The position numbers and the translations under genes are program-made. This document shows, piece after piece, positions 1-13,495 of a DNA stretch of 64,000 nt. Positions within the stretch are counted from its first letter, which is position 1. Every line of letters begins with the position of its first letter. The notes beneath the pieces were generated by a model. The model saw only the letters and a program-made list of their open reading frames with translations, did not search any database and was not told where the DNA came from. The stretch covers positions 3,224,001 to 3,288,000 of the forward strand of contig JAVHZZ010000015.1 in NCBI GenBank assembly GCA_036250195.1. The letters are read 5' to 3'. The DNA is from Mixophyes australis (taxonomy: Eukaryota > Chordata > Amphibia > Anura > Limnodynastidae).

Positions 1-160
1 ATTTATGATTTATGATTCAATTTATGATTCAATTCATGATTCATGATTCAATTCATGATTCATGATTAATGATTCAATTCATGATTCATGATTCATGATT
101 CATGATTCAATTCATGATTCATGATTCAATTCATGATTCATGATTCGATTCATGATTCAT

Positions 161-900
161 GATTCATGATTCAATTCATGATTCATGATTCGATTCATGA
201 TTCATGATTCAATTCATGATTCATGATTTATGATTCAATTCATGATTCAATTCATGATTAATGATTCAATTCATGATTCATGATTCAATTCATGATTCAT
301 GATTCATGATTCAATTCATGATTCATGATTCATGATTCAATTCATGATTCATGATTCAATTCATGATTCATGATTCATGATTCATGATTCATGATTCAAA
401 TCATGATTCATGTTTCGATTCATAATTCATGATTCGATTCATGATTCATGATTCGATTCATGATTCATGATTCATAATTCATGATTCGATTCATGATTCA
501 TGATTCATGATTCATGATTCAATTCATGATTCATGATTCATGATTCATGATTCGATTCATGATTCATGATTCGATTCATGATTCATGATTAAATTGATGA
601 TTCATGATTTATGATTCAATTCATGATTCAATTGATGATTCATGATTCAATTCATTATTCATGATTCATGATTCGATTCATGATTCATAATTCAATTCAT
701 GATTCATGATTTAATTCATGATTCATGATTTGATTCATGATTCATGATTCAATTCATGATTCATTTCATGATTCATGATTCAATTCATGATTCATTTCAT
801 GATTCATGATTCAATTCATGATTCATGATTCAATTCATGATTCATTTCATAAATTATGATTCAATTCATGATTCAGGATTCAATTCATGATTCATGATTC
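161..900 (+). repeat. Higher-order unit, copy 1 of a pair about 3.5 kb apart
   Basis: This stretch matches about 3,661-4,405 word by word. The spacing is 3,500 bp at 161/3,661, 3,498 bp at the CAAATC landmark (397/3,895) and at AAATTGATGA (591/4,089), and 3,505 bp at CATAAATTATG (848/4,353). The 2-bp step comes from a heptamer in one copy standing where the other has a pentamer; the 7-bp step is one heptamer. Both copies carry the ATTAA-ATTGATG block and the CATAAATTATG variant. Confidence 0.8.
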
Positions 901-934
901 AATTCATGATTCATGATTCATGATTCAATTCATG

Positions 935-1029
935 ATTCATTTCATGATTCATGATTCATTTCATGATTCATGATTCATTTCATGATTCATGATTCATTTC
1001 ATGATTCATGATTCATTTCATGATTCATG
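935..1029 (+). repeat. Five uninterrupted copies of a 19-bp unit (TTTCATG variant)
   Basis: The unit ATTCATTTCATGATTCATG starts at 935, 954, 973, 992 and 1,011, exactly 19 bp apart. It is the ordinary pentamer-heptamer-heptamer unit with one A-to-T change that turns the second word into TTTCATG. A variant repeated five times at a strict period shows local amplification of one mutated unit. Similar short runs occur around 1,780-1,860, 2,877-2,960, 4,445-4,515 and 55,520-55,595. Confidence 0.9.
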
Positions 1030-1102
1030 ATTTAATTCATGATTAATGATTCATGATGCAATTCATGATTCATGATGCAATTCATGATTCATGATTCAAT
1101 TC

Positions 1103-1111
1103 ATGACTCAT
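1103..1111. other. ATGACTCAT core, first of 28 in the window
   Basis: One heptamer junction per higher-order unit carries a T-to-C change that turns ATGATTCAT into ATGACTCAT, the known GCN4/AP-1 bZIP recognition core. Starts: 1,103; 4,525; 7,841; 12,132; 14,494; 16,253; 18,149; 20,533; 21,514; 23,097; 25,339; 27,187; 28,121; 29,835; 31,535; 32,435; 33,370; 34,597; 35,597; 36,220; 37,473; 38,731; 39,854; 40,449; 41,693; 42,816; 53,963; 55,080. Each is followed by GATTCAATTCATG and a TTTCAT word. The number reflects copying of one founder unit; binding or function is not shown. Confidence 0.8.
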
Positions 1112-1779
1112 GATTCAATTCATGTTTCATAATTCGATTCATGATTCATGATTCAATTCATGATTCATGATTCATGATTCAATTCATGATTCATGATTCG
1201 ATTCATGATTCATGATTCGATTCATGATTCATGTTTCATGATTCAATTCATGATTCATCATTCATGATTCATGATTCATGATTCAATTCATGATTCATGA
1301 TTCGATTCATGATTCATGATTCGATTCATGATTCATGATTCATGATTCAATTCATGATTCATGATTCATGATTCATGATTCAAATCATGATTCATGTTTC
1401 GATTCATAATTCATGATTCGATTCATGATTCATGATTCGATTCATGATTCATGATTCATAATTCATGATTCGATTCATAATTCATGATTCATGATTCATG
1501 ATTCAATCCATGATTCATGATTCAATTCATGATTCATGATTCATGATTCACGATTCAATTCATGATTCATGATTCGATTCATGATTCATGATTCAATTCA
1601 TGATTTATGATTTATGATTCAATTTATGATTCAATTCATGATTCATGATTCAATTCATGATTCATGATTCATGATTCAATTCATGATTCATGATTCATGA
1701 TTCATGATTCAATTCATGATTCATGATTCATGATTCATGATTCAATTCATGATTCATGATTCAATTCATGATTCATGAT

Positions 1780-2285
1780 TCATTTCATGATTCATTTCAT
1801 GATTCATGATTCATTTCATGATTCATGATTCATTTCATGATTCATGATTCATTTCATGATTCATGATTTAATTCATGTTTCATGATTCGATTCATGATTC
1901 ATGATTCAATTCATGATTCATGATTCATGATTCAATTCATGATTCATGATTCGATTCATAATTCATGATTCATGATAAGATTCATGATTTATGATTCATG
2001 ATTCAATTCATGATTCATCATTCGATTTATGATTCATGATTCAATTCATGATTCATGATTTATGATTCAATTCATGATTCAATTCATGATTCATGATTCA
2101 ATTCATGATTCGAGATTCATGATTCGATTCATGATTCATGATTCATGATTCGATTCATGATTCATGATTCTATTCATGATTCATGATTCATAATTTATGA
2201 TTCGATTCATGATTCGATTCATGATTCATGATTCATAATTCATGATTCGATTCATGATTCATGATTCGATTCATGATTCATGATT
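1780..2285 (+). repeat. Higher-order unit, copy 1 of a pair spaced 1,097 bp
   Basis: Three landmarks have exact 1,097-bp spacing to the next copy: GTTTCATG at 1,877/2,974, GATAAG at 1,974/3,071 and the ATTCT pentamer at 2,171/3,268. The unit begins with TTTCATG-type words and contains the ATAAG pentamer, the TCATCATTCG block and an ATTCGAG heptamer. The same word order, without the TCATCATTCG step beside ATAAG, recurs in the 43.9-53.3 kb array. Confidence 0.85.
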
Positions 2286-2876
2286 CGATTCTTGATTCAT
2301 GATTCATGATTCACAATTCAATTCATGATTCATGATTCGATTCATGATTCATGATTCAATTCATGATTTATGATTTATGATTCAATTTATGATTCAATTC
2401 ATGATTCATGATTCAATTCATGATTCATGATTCATGATTCAATTCATGATTCATGATTCATGATTCATGATTCAATTCATGATTCATGATTCAATTCATG
2501 ATTCATGATTCGATTCATGATTCATGATTCATGATTCAATTCATGATTCATGATTCGATTCATGATTCATGATTCAATTCATGATTCATGATTTATGATT
2601 CAATTCATGATTCAATTCATGATTAATGATTCAATTCATGATTCATGATTCATGATTCAATTCATGATTCATGATTCATGATTCAATTCATGATTCATGA
2701 TTCGATTCATGATTCATGATTCAATTCATGATTCATGATTCATGATTCAATTCATGATTCATGATTCAATTCATGATTCATGATTCAATTCATGATTCAT
2801 GATTCATGATTCATGATTCAATTCATGATTCATGATTCAATTCATGATTCATGATTTATGATTCATGATTCATGAT

Positions 2877-3382
2877 TCATTTCATGATTCATTTCATGAT
2901 TCATGATTCATTTCATGATTCATGATTCATTTCATGATTCATGATTCATTTCATGATTCATGATTTAATTCATGTTTCATGATTCGATTCATGATTCATG
3001 ATTCAATTCATGATTCATGATTCATGATTCAATTCATGATTCATGATTCGATTCATAATTCATGATTCATGATAAGATTCATGATTTATGATTCATGATT
3101 CAATTCATGATTCATCATTCGATTTATGATTCATGATTCAATTCATGATTCATGATTTATGATTCAATTCATGATTCAATTCATGATTCATGATTCAATT
3201 CATGATTCGAGATTCATGATTCGATTCATGATTCATGATTCATGATTCGATTCATGATTCATGATTCTATTCATGATTCATGATTCATAATTTATGATTC
3301 GATTCATGATTCGATTCATGATTCATGATTCATAATTCATGATTCGATTCATGATTCATGATTCGATTCATGATTCATGATT
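2877..3382 (+). repeat. Higher-order unit, copy 2 of a pair spaced 1,097 bp
   Basis: Partner of 1,780-2,285. Upstream, the spacing at the AATTTATG landmark is only 763 bp (1,621/2,384), so about 334 bp of satellite was gained in one copy or lost from the other. Downstream the ATTCTTG word is 1,135 bp apart (2,291/3,426); the extra 38 bp is two 19-bp units in this copy. Expansion by whole 19-bp units is therefore visible directly. Confidence 0.83.
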
Positions 3383-3660
3383 CAATTCATGATTCATGAT
3401 TCAATTCATGATTCATGATTCGATTCTTGATTCATGATTCATGATTCACGATTCAATTCATGATTCATGATTCGATTCATGATTCATGATTCAATTCATG
3501 ATTTATGATTTATGATTCAATTTATGATTCAATTCATGATTCATGATTCAATTCATGATTCATGATTCATGATTCAATTCATGATTCATGATTCATGATT
3601 CATGATTCAATTCATGATTCATGATTCAATTCATGATTCATGATTCGATTCATGATTCAT

Positions 3661-4405
3661 GATTCATGATTCAATTCATGATTCATGATTCGATTCATGA
3701 TTCATGATTCAATTCATGATTCATGATTTATGATTCAATTCATGATTCAATTCATGATTAATGATTCAATTCATGATTCATGATTCAATTCATGATTCAT
3801 GATTCATGATTCAATTCATGATTCATGATTCATGATTCAATTCATGATTCATGATTCAATTCATGATTCTTGATTCGATTCATGATTCATGATTCAAATC
3901 ATGATTCATGTTTTGATTCATAATTCATGATTCGATTCATGATTCATGATTCGATTCATGATTCATGATTCATAATTCATGATTCGATTCATGATTCATG
4001 ATTCATGATTCATGATTCAATTCATGATTCATGATTCATGATTCATGATTCGATTCATGATTCATGATTCGATTCATGATTCATGATTAAATTGATGATT
4101 CATGATTTATGATTCAATTCATGATTCAATTAAAGATTCATGATTCAATTCATTATTCATGATTCATGATTCGATTCATGATTCATAATTCAATTCATGA
4201 TTCATGATTTAATTCATGATTCATGATTTGATTCATGATTCATGATTCAATTCATGATTCATTTCATGATTCATGATTCAATTCATGATTCATTTCATGA
4301 TTCATGATTCAATTCATGATTCATGATTCATGATTCAATTCATGATTCATTTCATAAATTATGATTCAATTCATGATTCATGATTCAATTCATGATTCAT
4401 GATTC
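3661..4405 (+). repeat. Higher-order unit, copy 2 of a pair about 3.5 kb apart
   Basis: Partner of 161-900. It carries private changes, including ATTCTTG near 3,864, GTTTTG near 3,910 (CpG lost) and AATTAAAG near 4,128, where copy 1 has ATTGATG. The offset changes only by 2 and 7 bp over about 740 bp, so the two copies differ by whole words and point substitutions. Confidence 0.78.
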
Positions 4406-4974
4406 AATTCATGATTCATGATTCATGATTCAATTCATGATTCATTTCATGATTCATGATTCATTTCATGATTCATGATTCATTTCATGATTCATGATTC
4501 ATTTCATGATTCATGATTCAATTCATGACTCATGATTCAATTCATGTTTCATGATTCGATTCATGATTCATGATTCAATTCATGATTCATGATTCATGAT
4601 TCAATTCATGATTCATGATTCGATTCATGATTCATGATTCGATTCATGATTCATGTTTCATGATTCAATTCATGATTCATCATTCATTATTCATGATTCA
4701 TGATTCAATTCATGATTCATGATTCGATTCATGATTCATGATTCGATTCATGATTCATGATTTATGATTCAATTCATGATCCATGATTCATGATTCAATT
4801 CATGATTCATGATTCAATTCATGATTCATGATTCATGATTCATGATTCAATTCATAATTCATGATTCAATTCATGATTCATGATTCGATTCATGATTCAT
4901 GATTTATGATTCAATTCATGATCCATGATTCATGATTCAATTCATGATTCATGATTCAATTCATGATTCATGAT

Positions 4975-6720
4975 TCGATTCATGATTCATGATTCATGAT
5001 TCAAATCATGATTCATGTTTCGATTCATAATTCATGATTCGATTCATGATTCATGATTCGATTCATGATTCATGATTCATAATTCATGATTCGATTCATG
5101 ATTCATGATTCATGATTCAATCCATGATTCATGATTCAATTCATGATTCATGATTCATGATTCACGATTCAATTCATGATTCATGATTCGATTCATGATT
5201 CATGATTCAATTCATGATTTATGATTTATGATTCAATTTATGATTCAATTCATGATTCATGATTCAATTCATGATTCATGATTCATGATTCAATTCATGA
5301 TTCATGATTCATGATTCATGATTCAATTCATGATTCATGATTCAATTCATGATTCATGATTCATGATTCAATTCATGATTCATGATTCATGATTCATGAT
5401 TCAATTCATGATTCATGATTCAATTCATGATTCATGATTTATGATTCATGATTCATGATTCATTTCATGATTCATTCATGATTCATGATTCATTTCATGA
5501 TTCATGATTCATTTCATGATTCATGATTCATTTCATGATTCATGATTTAATTCATGTTTCATGATTCGATTCATGATTCATGATTCAATTCATGATTCAT
5601 GATTCATGATTCAATTCATGATTCATGATTCGATTCATAATTCATGATTCATGATAAGATTCATGATTTATGATTCATGATTCAATTCATGATTCATCAT
5701 TCGATTTATGATTCATGATTCAATTCATGATTCATGATTTATGATTCAATTCATGATTCAATTCATGATTCATGATTCAATTCATGATTCGAGATTCATG
5801 ATTCGATTCATGATTCATGATTCATGATTCGATTCATGATTCATGATTCTATTCATGATTCATGATTCGATTCATGATTCATGATTCATGATTCAAATCA
5901 TGATTCATGTTTCGATTCATAATTCATGATTCGATTCATGATTCATGATTCATAATTCATGATTCGATTCATGATTCATGATTCATGATTCATGATTCAA
6001 TCCATGATTCATGATTCAATTCATGATTCATGATTCATGATTCACGATTCAATTCATGATTCATGATTCGATTCATGATTCATGATTCAATTCATGATTT
6101 ATGATTTATGATTCAATTTATGATTCAATTCATGATTCATGATTCAATTCATGATTCATGATTCATGATTCAATTCATGATTCATGATTCATGATTCATG
6201 ATTCAATTCATGATTCATGATTCAATTCATGATTCATGATTCATGATTCAATTCATGATTCATGATTCATGATTCATGATTCAATTCATGATTCATGATT
6301 CAATTCATGATTCATGATTTATGATTCATGATTCATGATTCATTTCATGATTCATTTCATGATTCATGATTCATTTCATGATTCATGATTTAATTCATGT
6401 TTCATGATTCGATTCATGATTCATGATTCAATTTATGATTCATGATTCATGATTCAATTCATGATTCATGATTCGATTCATAATTCATGATTCATGATAA
6501 GATTCATGATTTATGATTCATGATTCAATTCATGATTCATCATTCGATTTATGATTCATGATTCAATTCATGATTCATGATTTATGATTCAATTCATGAT
6601 TCAATTCATGATTCATGATTCAATTCATGATTCGAGATTCATGATTCGATTCATGATTCATGATTCATGATTCGATTCATGATTCATGATTCTATTCATG
6701 ATTCATGATTCATAATTTAT
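4975..6720 (+). repeat. Tandem duplication of about 890 bp
   Basis: Copy 1 runs from about 4,975 to 5,866 and copy 2 from about 5,867 to 6,720. Landmark spacing is 892 bp at CAAATC (5,002/5,894), 880 bp at AATTTATG (5,235/6,115) and 843 bp at GATAAG (5,653/6,496) and ATTCT (5,850/6,693). The 37-bp step is two 19-bp units missing from copy 2, less a 1-bp deletion in copy 1 near 5,474. Both copies carry the rare CAATCCATG variant, also seen near 1,503. Confidence 0.8.
5461..5485 (+). repeat. Four-base word from a single-base deletion
   Basis: Here GATTCATTCATG replaces the usual GATTCATTTCATG, leaving a 4-bp word ATTC before a normal heptamer. The tandem partner near 6,350 and the older copies near 1,785 and 2,880 have the full-length form. 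This is one of very few single-base length changes in the window, so it is either a recent mutation or an assembly error. Confidence 0.7.
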
Positions 6721-6730
6721 GATTCGATTC

Positions 6731-6739
6731 ATGAGTCAT
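6731..6739. other. Perfect 9-bp palindromic core ATGAGTCAT
   Basis: A heptamer variant gives ATGAGTCAT, the same double-stranded site as ATGACTCAT found at 28 other places. I saw it only once in this orientation. It equals the known AP-1/GCN4 bZIP core. Whether any protein binds here is unknown. Confidence 0.6.
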
Positions 6740-7793
6740 GATTCGATTCTTGATTCATGATTCATGATTCACGATTCAATTCATGATTCATGATTCGATT
6801 CATGATTCATGATTCAATTCATGATTTATGATTTATGATTCAATTTATGATTCAATTCATGATTCAAGATTCAATTCATGATTCATGATTCATGATTAAA
6901 TTCATGATTCATGATGCATGATTCATGATTCAATTCATGATTCATGATTCAATTCATGATACATGATTCGATTCATGATTCATGATTCATGATTCAATTC
7001 ATGATTCATGATTCGATTCATGATTCATGATTCAATTCATGATTCATGATTTATGATTCAATTCATGATTTAATTCATGATTAATGATTTAATTCATGAT
7101 TCATGATTCAATTCATGATTCATGATTCATGATTCAATTCATGATTCATGATTCATGATTCAATTCATGATTCATGATTCAATTCATGATTCATGATTCA
7201 ATTCATGATTCATGATTCATGATTCATGATTCAATTCATGATTCATGATTCGATTCATGATTCATGATTAAATTGATGATTCATGATTTATGATTCATGA
7301 TTCAATTCATGATTCATGATTCATGATTCATGATTCAATTCATGATTCATGATTCGATTCATGATTCATGATTAAATTGATGATTCATGATATATGATTC
7401 AATTCATGATTCAATTGATGATTCATGATTCAATTCATGATTCATGATTCATGATTCGATTCATGATTCAATTCATGATTCATGATTTAATTCATGATTC
7501 ATGATTTGATTCATGATTCATGATTCAATTCATGATTCATTTCATGATTCATGATTTAATTCATGATTTATTTCATGATTCATGATTCAATTCATGATTC
7601 ATGATTCAATTCATGATTCATTTCATGATTTATGATTTAATTCATGATTCATGATTCAATTCATGATTCATGATTCAATTCATGATTCATGATTCATGAT
7701 TCAATTCATGATTCATTTCATGATTCATGATTCATTTCATGATTCATGATTCATTTCATGATTCATGATTTAATTCATGATTAATGATTCATG

Positions 7794-7801
7794 ATGCAAA
7801 T
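7794..7801 (+). other. Octamer-like word ATGCAAAT
   Basis: A chance combination of two substitutions gives ATGCAAAT, identical to the core octamer bound by POU/Oct proteins in animals. It recurs at 55,033-55,040 in the related module. Two copies in paralogous units are explained by shared descent; I have no evidence of function. Confidence 0.35.
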
Positions 7802-8150
7802 TATGATTCATGATGCAATTCATGATTCATGATTCAATTCATGACTCATGATTCAATTCATGTTTCATGATTCGATTCATGATTCAATTCATGATTCATG
7901 ATTCATGATTCAATTCATGATTCATGATTTGATTCATGATTCATGATTCGATTCATGATTCATGATTTAATTCATGATTCATGATTCGATTTATGATTCA
8001 TGATTCAATTCATGATTCATGATTTATGATTCAATTCATGATTCAATTCATGATTCATGATTTATGATTCAATTCATGATTAAATTCATGATTCATGATT
8101 CAATTCATGATTCGAGATTCATGATTTGATTCATGATTCATGATTCAATT

Positions 8151-8382
8151 CATGCTTCATGATTCATGATTCAATTCATGATTCATGATTCAAATCATGA
8201 TTCAATTCATGATTCATGATTCAATTCATGATTTATGATTCAATTCATGATTCATGATTCAATTCATGATTTATGATTCAATTCATGATTCATGATTCAA
8301 TTCATGATTCATGATTCGATTCATGATTAATGATTTATGATTCATTTCATGATTCATGATTCATTTCATGATTCGTGTTTCG
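8151..8382 (+). repeat. CATGCTTC...ATTCGTGTTTCG module, copy 1 of 6
   Basis: CATGCTTC at 8,151 and ATTCGTGTTTCG at 8,371 are exactly 220 bp apart. The same pair with the same 220-bp spacing occurs at 12,404/12,624, 14,766/14,986, 30,081/30,301, 55,976/56,196 and 60,041/60,261. The conserved internal length makes this the most widely scattered, length-stable module in the window. Confidence 0.85.
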
Positions 8383-8594
8383 ATTCATAATTCATGATTC
8401 AATTCATGATTCATGATTCGATTCATGATTCTTGATTCATGATTCGATTCATGAATCTTGATTCATTTCATGATTCATGATTCATGATTCAAATCATGAT
8501 TCATGATTCAAATCATGATTCATGATTCATAATTCATGATTCGATTCATGATTCATGATTCAATTTATGATTTATGATTCAATTCATGATTCAT

Positions 8595-8780
8595 GATTCG
8601 ATTCTTGATTCATGATTCATGATTCACGATTCAATTCATGATTCATGATTTAATTCATGATTCATGATTCAATTCATGATTCATGATTCGATTCTTGATT
8701 CATGATTCATGATTCACGATTCAATTCATGATTCATGATTCGATTCATGATTCATGATTCAATTCATGATTTATGATTTA
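8595..8780 (+). repeat. 90-bp tandem duplication
   Basis: The ATTCTTG word with its downstream ATTCACG heptamer occurs at 8,601 and again at 8,691, exactly 90 bp apart, with the same words between. Elsewhere this word pair appears once per higher-order unit, so this is a local duplication. Confidence 0.8.
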
Positions 8781-9499
8781 TGATTCAATTTATGATTCAA
8801 TTCATGATTCATGATTCAATTCATGATTCATGATTCATGATTCAATTCATGATTCATGATTCATAATTCATGATTCGATTCATGATTCATGATTCGATTC
8901 ATGATTCATGATTCATAATTCATGATTCGATTCATGATTCATGATTCATGATTCACGATTCAATACATGATTCATGATTTGATTCATGATTCATGATTCA
9001 ATTCATGATTTATGATTTATGATTCAATTTATGATTCAATTCATGATTCTTGATTCAATTCATAATTCATGATTCATGATTCAATTCATGATTCATGATT
9101 CATGATTCAATTCATGATTCATGATTCAATTCATGATTCATGATTCATGAATCAATTTATGATTGAATTCATGATTAATGATTCAATTCATGATTTATGA
9201 TTCATGATTCATTTCATGATTCATGATTCATTTCATGATTCATGATTCAATTCATGATTCATGATGCAATTCATGATTCATGATTCAATTCATGATTCAT
9301 GATTTAATTCATGTTTCATGATTCGATTCATGATTCATGATTCAATTCATGATTCATGATTCATGATTCAATTCATGATTCATGATTCGATTCATAATTC
9401 ATGATTCATGATTCGATTCATGATTTATGATTCATGATTCAATTCATGATTCATCATTCGATTTATGATTCATGATTCAATTCATGTTTTATGATTTAT

Positions 9500-9800
9500 G
9501 ATTCAATTCATGATTCAATTCATGATTCGAGATTCATGATTCGATTCATGATTCATGATTCGATTCATGATTCATGATTCATAATTTATGATTCGATTCA
9601 TGATTCATGATTCATGATTCATGATTCAATTCATGATTCATGATTCAATTCATGATTCGAGATTCATGATTCGATTCATGATTTATGATTCGATTCATGA
9701 TTCATGATTCATAATTTATGATTCGATTCATGATTCATGATTCATGATTCATGATTCAATTCATGATTCATGATTCAATTCATGATTCATGATTCGATTC
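9500..9800 (+). repeat. 130-bp tandem duplication
   Basis: The ATTCGAG heptamer, followed by a CpG pentamer and by ATTCATA-ATTTATG, occurs at 9,528 and 9,658, 130 bp apart. The two copies read alike except for scattered T substitutions. Confidence 0.75.
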
Positions 9801-10380
9801 ATGATTCATGATTCATGTTTCGATTCTTGATTCATGATTCAAGATTCAATTCATGATTCATGATTCGATTCATGATTCATGATTCAATTCATGATTTATG
9901 ATTTATGATTCAATTTATGATTCAATTCATGATTCATGATTCAATTCATGATTCATGATTCGATTAATGATTCATGATTCAATTCATGATTCACGATTCA
10001 TTATTTAATTCATGATTTATGATTTATGATTCAATTTATGATTCAATTCATGATTCATGATTCATGATTTGATTCATAATTCATGATTCAATTCATGATT
10101 CAATTTATGATTCAATTTATGATTCAATTCATGATTCATGATTCAATTCATGATTCATGATTCATGATTCATGATTCGATTCATGATTCATGATTCAATT
10201 CATGATTCATGATTTATGATTCAATTCATGATTCATGATTCAATTTATGATTCATGATTCAATTCATGATTCATGATTCGATTCATGATTAATTTCATGA
10301 TTCATGATTCGATTCATGATTCATGATTCGATTCATGATTCATGATTCAATTCATGATTCATGATTTATGATTCAATTCA

Positions 10381-11650
10381 GGTTTCAATTCATGATTCAT
10401 TTCATGATTCATGATTCGATTCATGATTCATGATTCGATTCATGATTCATGATTCGATTCATGATTCATGATTCATGATTCATGATTCAATTCATGATTC
10501 ATGATTCATGATTTGATTCATGATTCATGATTCATGATTCAATTCATGATTCATGATTCGATTCATGATTCATAATTCATGATTCATGATTCAATTCATG
10601 ATTTATGATTTATGATTCAATTTATGATTCAATTCATGATTCATGATTTAATTCATGATTCATGATTCATGATTTGATTCATGATTCATGATTCAATTCA
10701 TGATTCATGATTCATTATTTAATTCATGATTCATGATTCGATTCATGATTCATGATTCAATTCATGATTCATGATTCATGATTCAATTCATGATTCATGA
10801 TTCATGATTCAATTCATGATTCATGATTCGATTCATGATTCATGATTCAATTCATGATTCATGATTCATGATTCAATTCATGATTCATGATTCATGATTC
10901 AATTCATGATTCATGATTCGATTCATGATTCATGATTCATGATTCATGATTCAATTCATGATTCATGATTCATGATTCAATTCATGATTCATGATTTATT
11001 ATTCAATTCAGGTTTCAATTCATGATTCATTTCATGATTCATGATTCGATTCATGATTCATGATTCGATTCATGATTCATGATTCGATTCATGATTCATG
11101 ATTCGATTCATGATTCATGATTCATGATTCATGATTCAATTCATGATTCATGATTCATGATTTGATTCATGATTCATGATTCATGATTCAATTCATGATT
11201 CATGATTCGATTCATGATTCATAATTCATGATTCAATTCATGATTTATGATTTATGATTCAATTTATGATTCAATTCATGATTCATGATTCAATTCATGA
11301 TTCATGATTCATGATTTGATTCATGATTCATGATTCAATTCATGATTCATGATTCATTATTTAATTCATGATTCATGATTCGATTCATGATTCATGATTC
11401 AATTCATGATTCATGATTCAATTCATGATTCATGATTCATGATTCAATTCATGATTCATGATTCGATTCATGATTCATGATTCAATTCATGATTCATGAT
11501 TCATGATTCAATTCATGATTCATGATTCATGATTCAATTCATGATTCATGATTCGATTCATGATTCATGATTCATGATTCATGATTCAATTCATGATTCA
11601 TGATTCATGATTCATGATTCAATTCATGATTCATGATTCGATTCATGATT
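10381..11650 (+). repeat. Tandem duplication of about 640 bp with a CAGGTTTC landmark
   Basis: The rare GGTTTCAATT occurs at 10,381 and 11,011 (630 bp). The GATTTGATTC landmark is 649 bp apart (10,512/11,161) and CATTATTT is 642 bp apart (10,713/11,355). The 19-bp step is one extra CpG-type 19-bp unit in copy 2 and the 7-bp step is one heptamer. CAGGTTTC is otherwise seen only near 58,759 and 62,302. Confidence 0.82.
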
Positions 11651-13495
11651 CATGATTAAATTGATGATTCATGATTTATGATTCAATTCATGATTCAATT
11701 GATGATTCATGATTCAATTCATGATTCATGATTCATGATTCGATTCATGATTCATGATTCGATTCATGATTCATGATTCAATTCATGATTCATGATTTAA
11801 TTCATGATTCATGATTCGATTCATGATTCATGATTCAATTCATGATTCATTTCATGATTCATGATTCAATTCATGATTCATTTCATGATTCATGATTCAA
11901 TTCATGATTCATGATTCATGATTCAATTCATGATTCATTTCATGAATTATGATTCAATTCATGATTAATGATTCAATTCATGATTCATGATTCATGATTC
12001 AATTCATGATTCATTTCATGATTCATGATTCATTTCATGATTCATGATTCATTTCATGATGCATTTCATGATTCATGATTCATGATGCAATTCATGATTC
12101 ATAATGCAATTTATGATTCATGATTCAATTCATGACTCATGATTCAATTCATGTTTCATGATTCAATTCATGATTCATGATTCAATTCATGATTCATGAT
12201 TCATGATTCAATTCATGATTCATGATTCGATTCATGATTCATGATTTGATTCATGATTCATGATTCAATTCATGATTCATGATTCAATTCATGATTCAAT
12301 TCATGATTCATGATTTATGATTCAATTTATGATTAAATTCATGATTCATGATTCAATTCATGATTCGAGATTCATGATTTGATTCATGATTCATGATTCA
12401 ATTCATGCTTCATGATTCATGATTCAATTCATGATTCATGATTCAAATCATGATTCAATTCATGATTCATGATTCAATTCATGATTTATGATTCAATTCA
12501 TGATTCATGATTCAATTCATGATTTATGATTCAATTCATGATTCATAATTCAATTCAAGATTCATGATTCGATTCATGATTAATGATTTATGATTCATTT
12601 CATGATTCATGATTCATTGCATGATTCGTGTTTCGATTCATAATTCATGATTCATGATTCAATTCATGATTCATGATTCGATTCATTATTCATGATTCAT
12701 GATTCGATTCATGATTCATGATTCATGATTCAAATCATGATTCATGTTTCGATTCATAATTCATGATTCGATTCATGATTCATGATTCGATTCATGATTC
12801 ATGATTCAGAATTCATGATTCGATTCATGATTTATGATTCAATTCATGATTCATGATTCAATTCATGATTCATGATTCGATTCTTGATTCATGATTCATG
12901 ATTCACGATTCAATTCATGATTCATGATTCGATTCATGATTCATGATTCAATTCATGATTTATGATTTATGATTCAATTTATGATTCAATTCATGATTCA
13001 TGATTCAATTCATGATTCATGATTCAATTCATGATTCATGATTCATGATTCAATTCATGATTCATGATTCATGATTCATGATTCAATTCATGATTCATGA
13101 TTCAATCCATGATTCATGATTCGATTCATGATTCATGATTCATGATTCAATTCATGATTCATGATTCGATTCATGATTCATGATTCAATTCATGATTCAT
13201 GATTTATGATTCAATTCATGATTCAATTCATGATTAATGATTCAATTCATGATTCATGATTCAATTCATGATTCATGATTCATGATTCAATTCATGATTC
13301 ATGATTCATGATTCAATTCATGATTCATGATTCAATTCATGATTCATGATTCAATTCATGATTCATGATTCAATTCATGATTCATGATTCGATTCATGAT
13401 TCATGATTCAAATCATGATTCATGTTTCGATTCATAATTCATGATTCGATTCATGATTCATGATTCGATTCATGATTCATGATTCATAATTCATG
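11135..13495 (+). repeat. 2,362-bp higher-order repeat, copy 1
   Basis: Spacing to copy 2 is exactly 2,362 bp at every landmark checked: GATTTGATTC (11,161/13,523), CATTATTT (11,355/13,717), ATGACTCAT (12,132/14,494), CATGCTTC (12,404/14,766), ATTCGTGTTTCG (12,624/14,986) and ATTCAGAATTC (12,804/15,166). The unit contains, in order, the CATTATTT word, an ATTAA-ATTGATG block, TTTCATG runs, the bZIP-like core, the CATGCTTC module and a CAAATC block. Confidence 0.92.

Larger units (their letters stand above)
7260..8790 (+). repeat. Diverged composite module related to 54.7-56.6 kb
   Basis: The order of landmarks is ATTAA-ATTGATG (7,268), GATGCAAAT (7,793), ATGACTCAT (7,841), CATGCTTC (8,151) and ATTCGTGTTTCG (8,371). 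The same order is found near 54,713, 55,032, 55,080, 55,976 and 56,196. The last two landmarks are exactly 47,825 bp apart, while GATGCAAAT is 47,239 bp apart, so about 586 bp was gained or lost between the copies. Internal TTTATG, ATTTA and ATTTG words are more frequent than in the interior of the window. Confidence 0.72.
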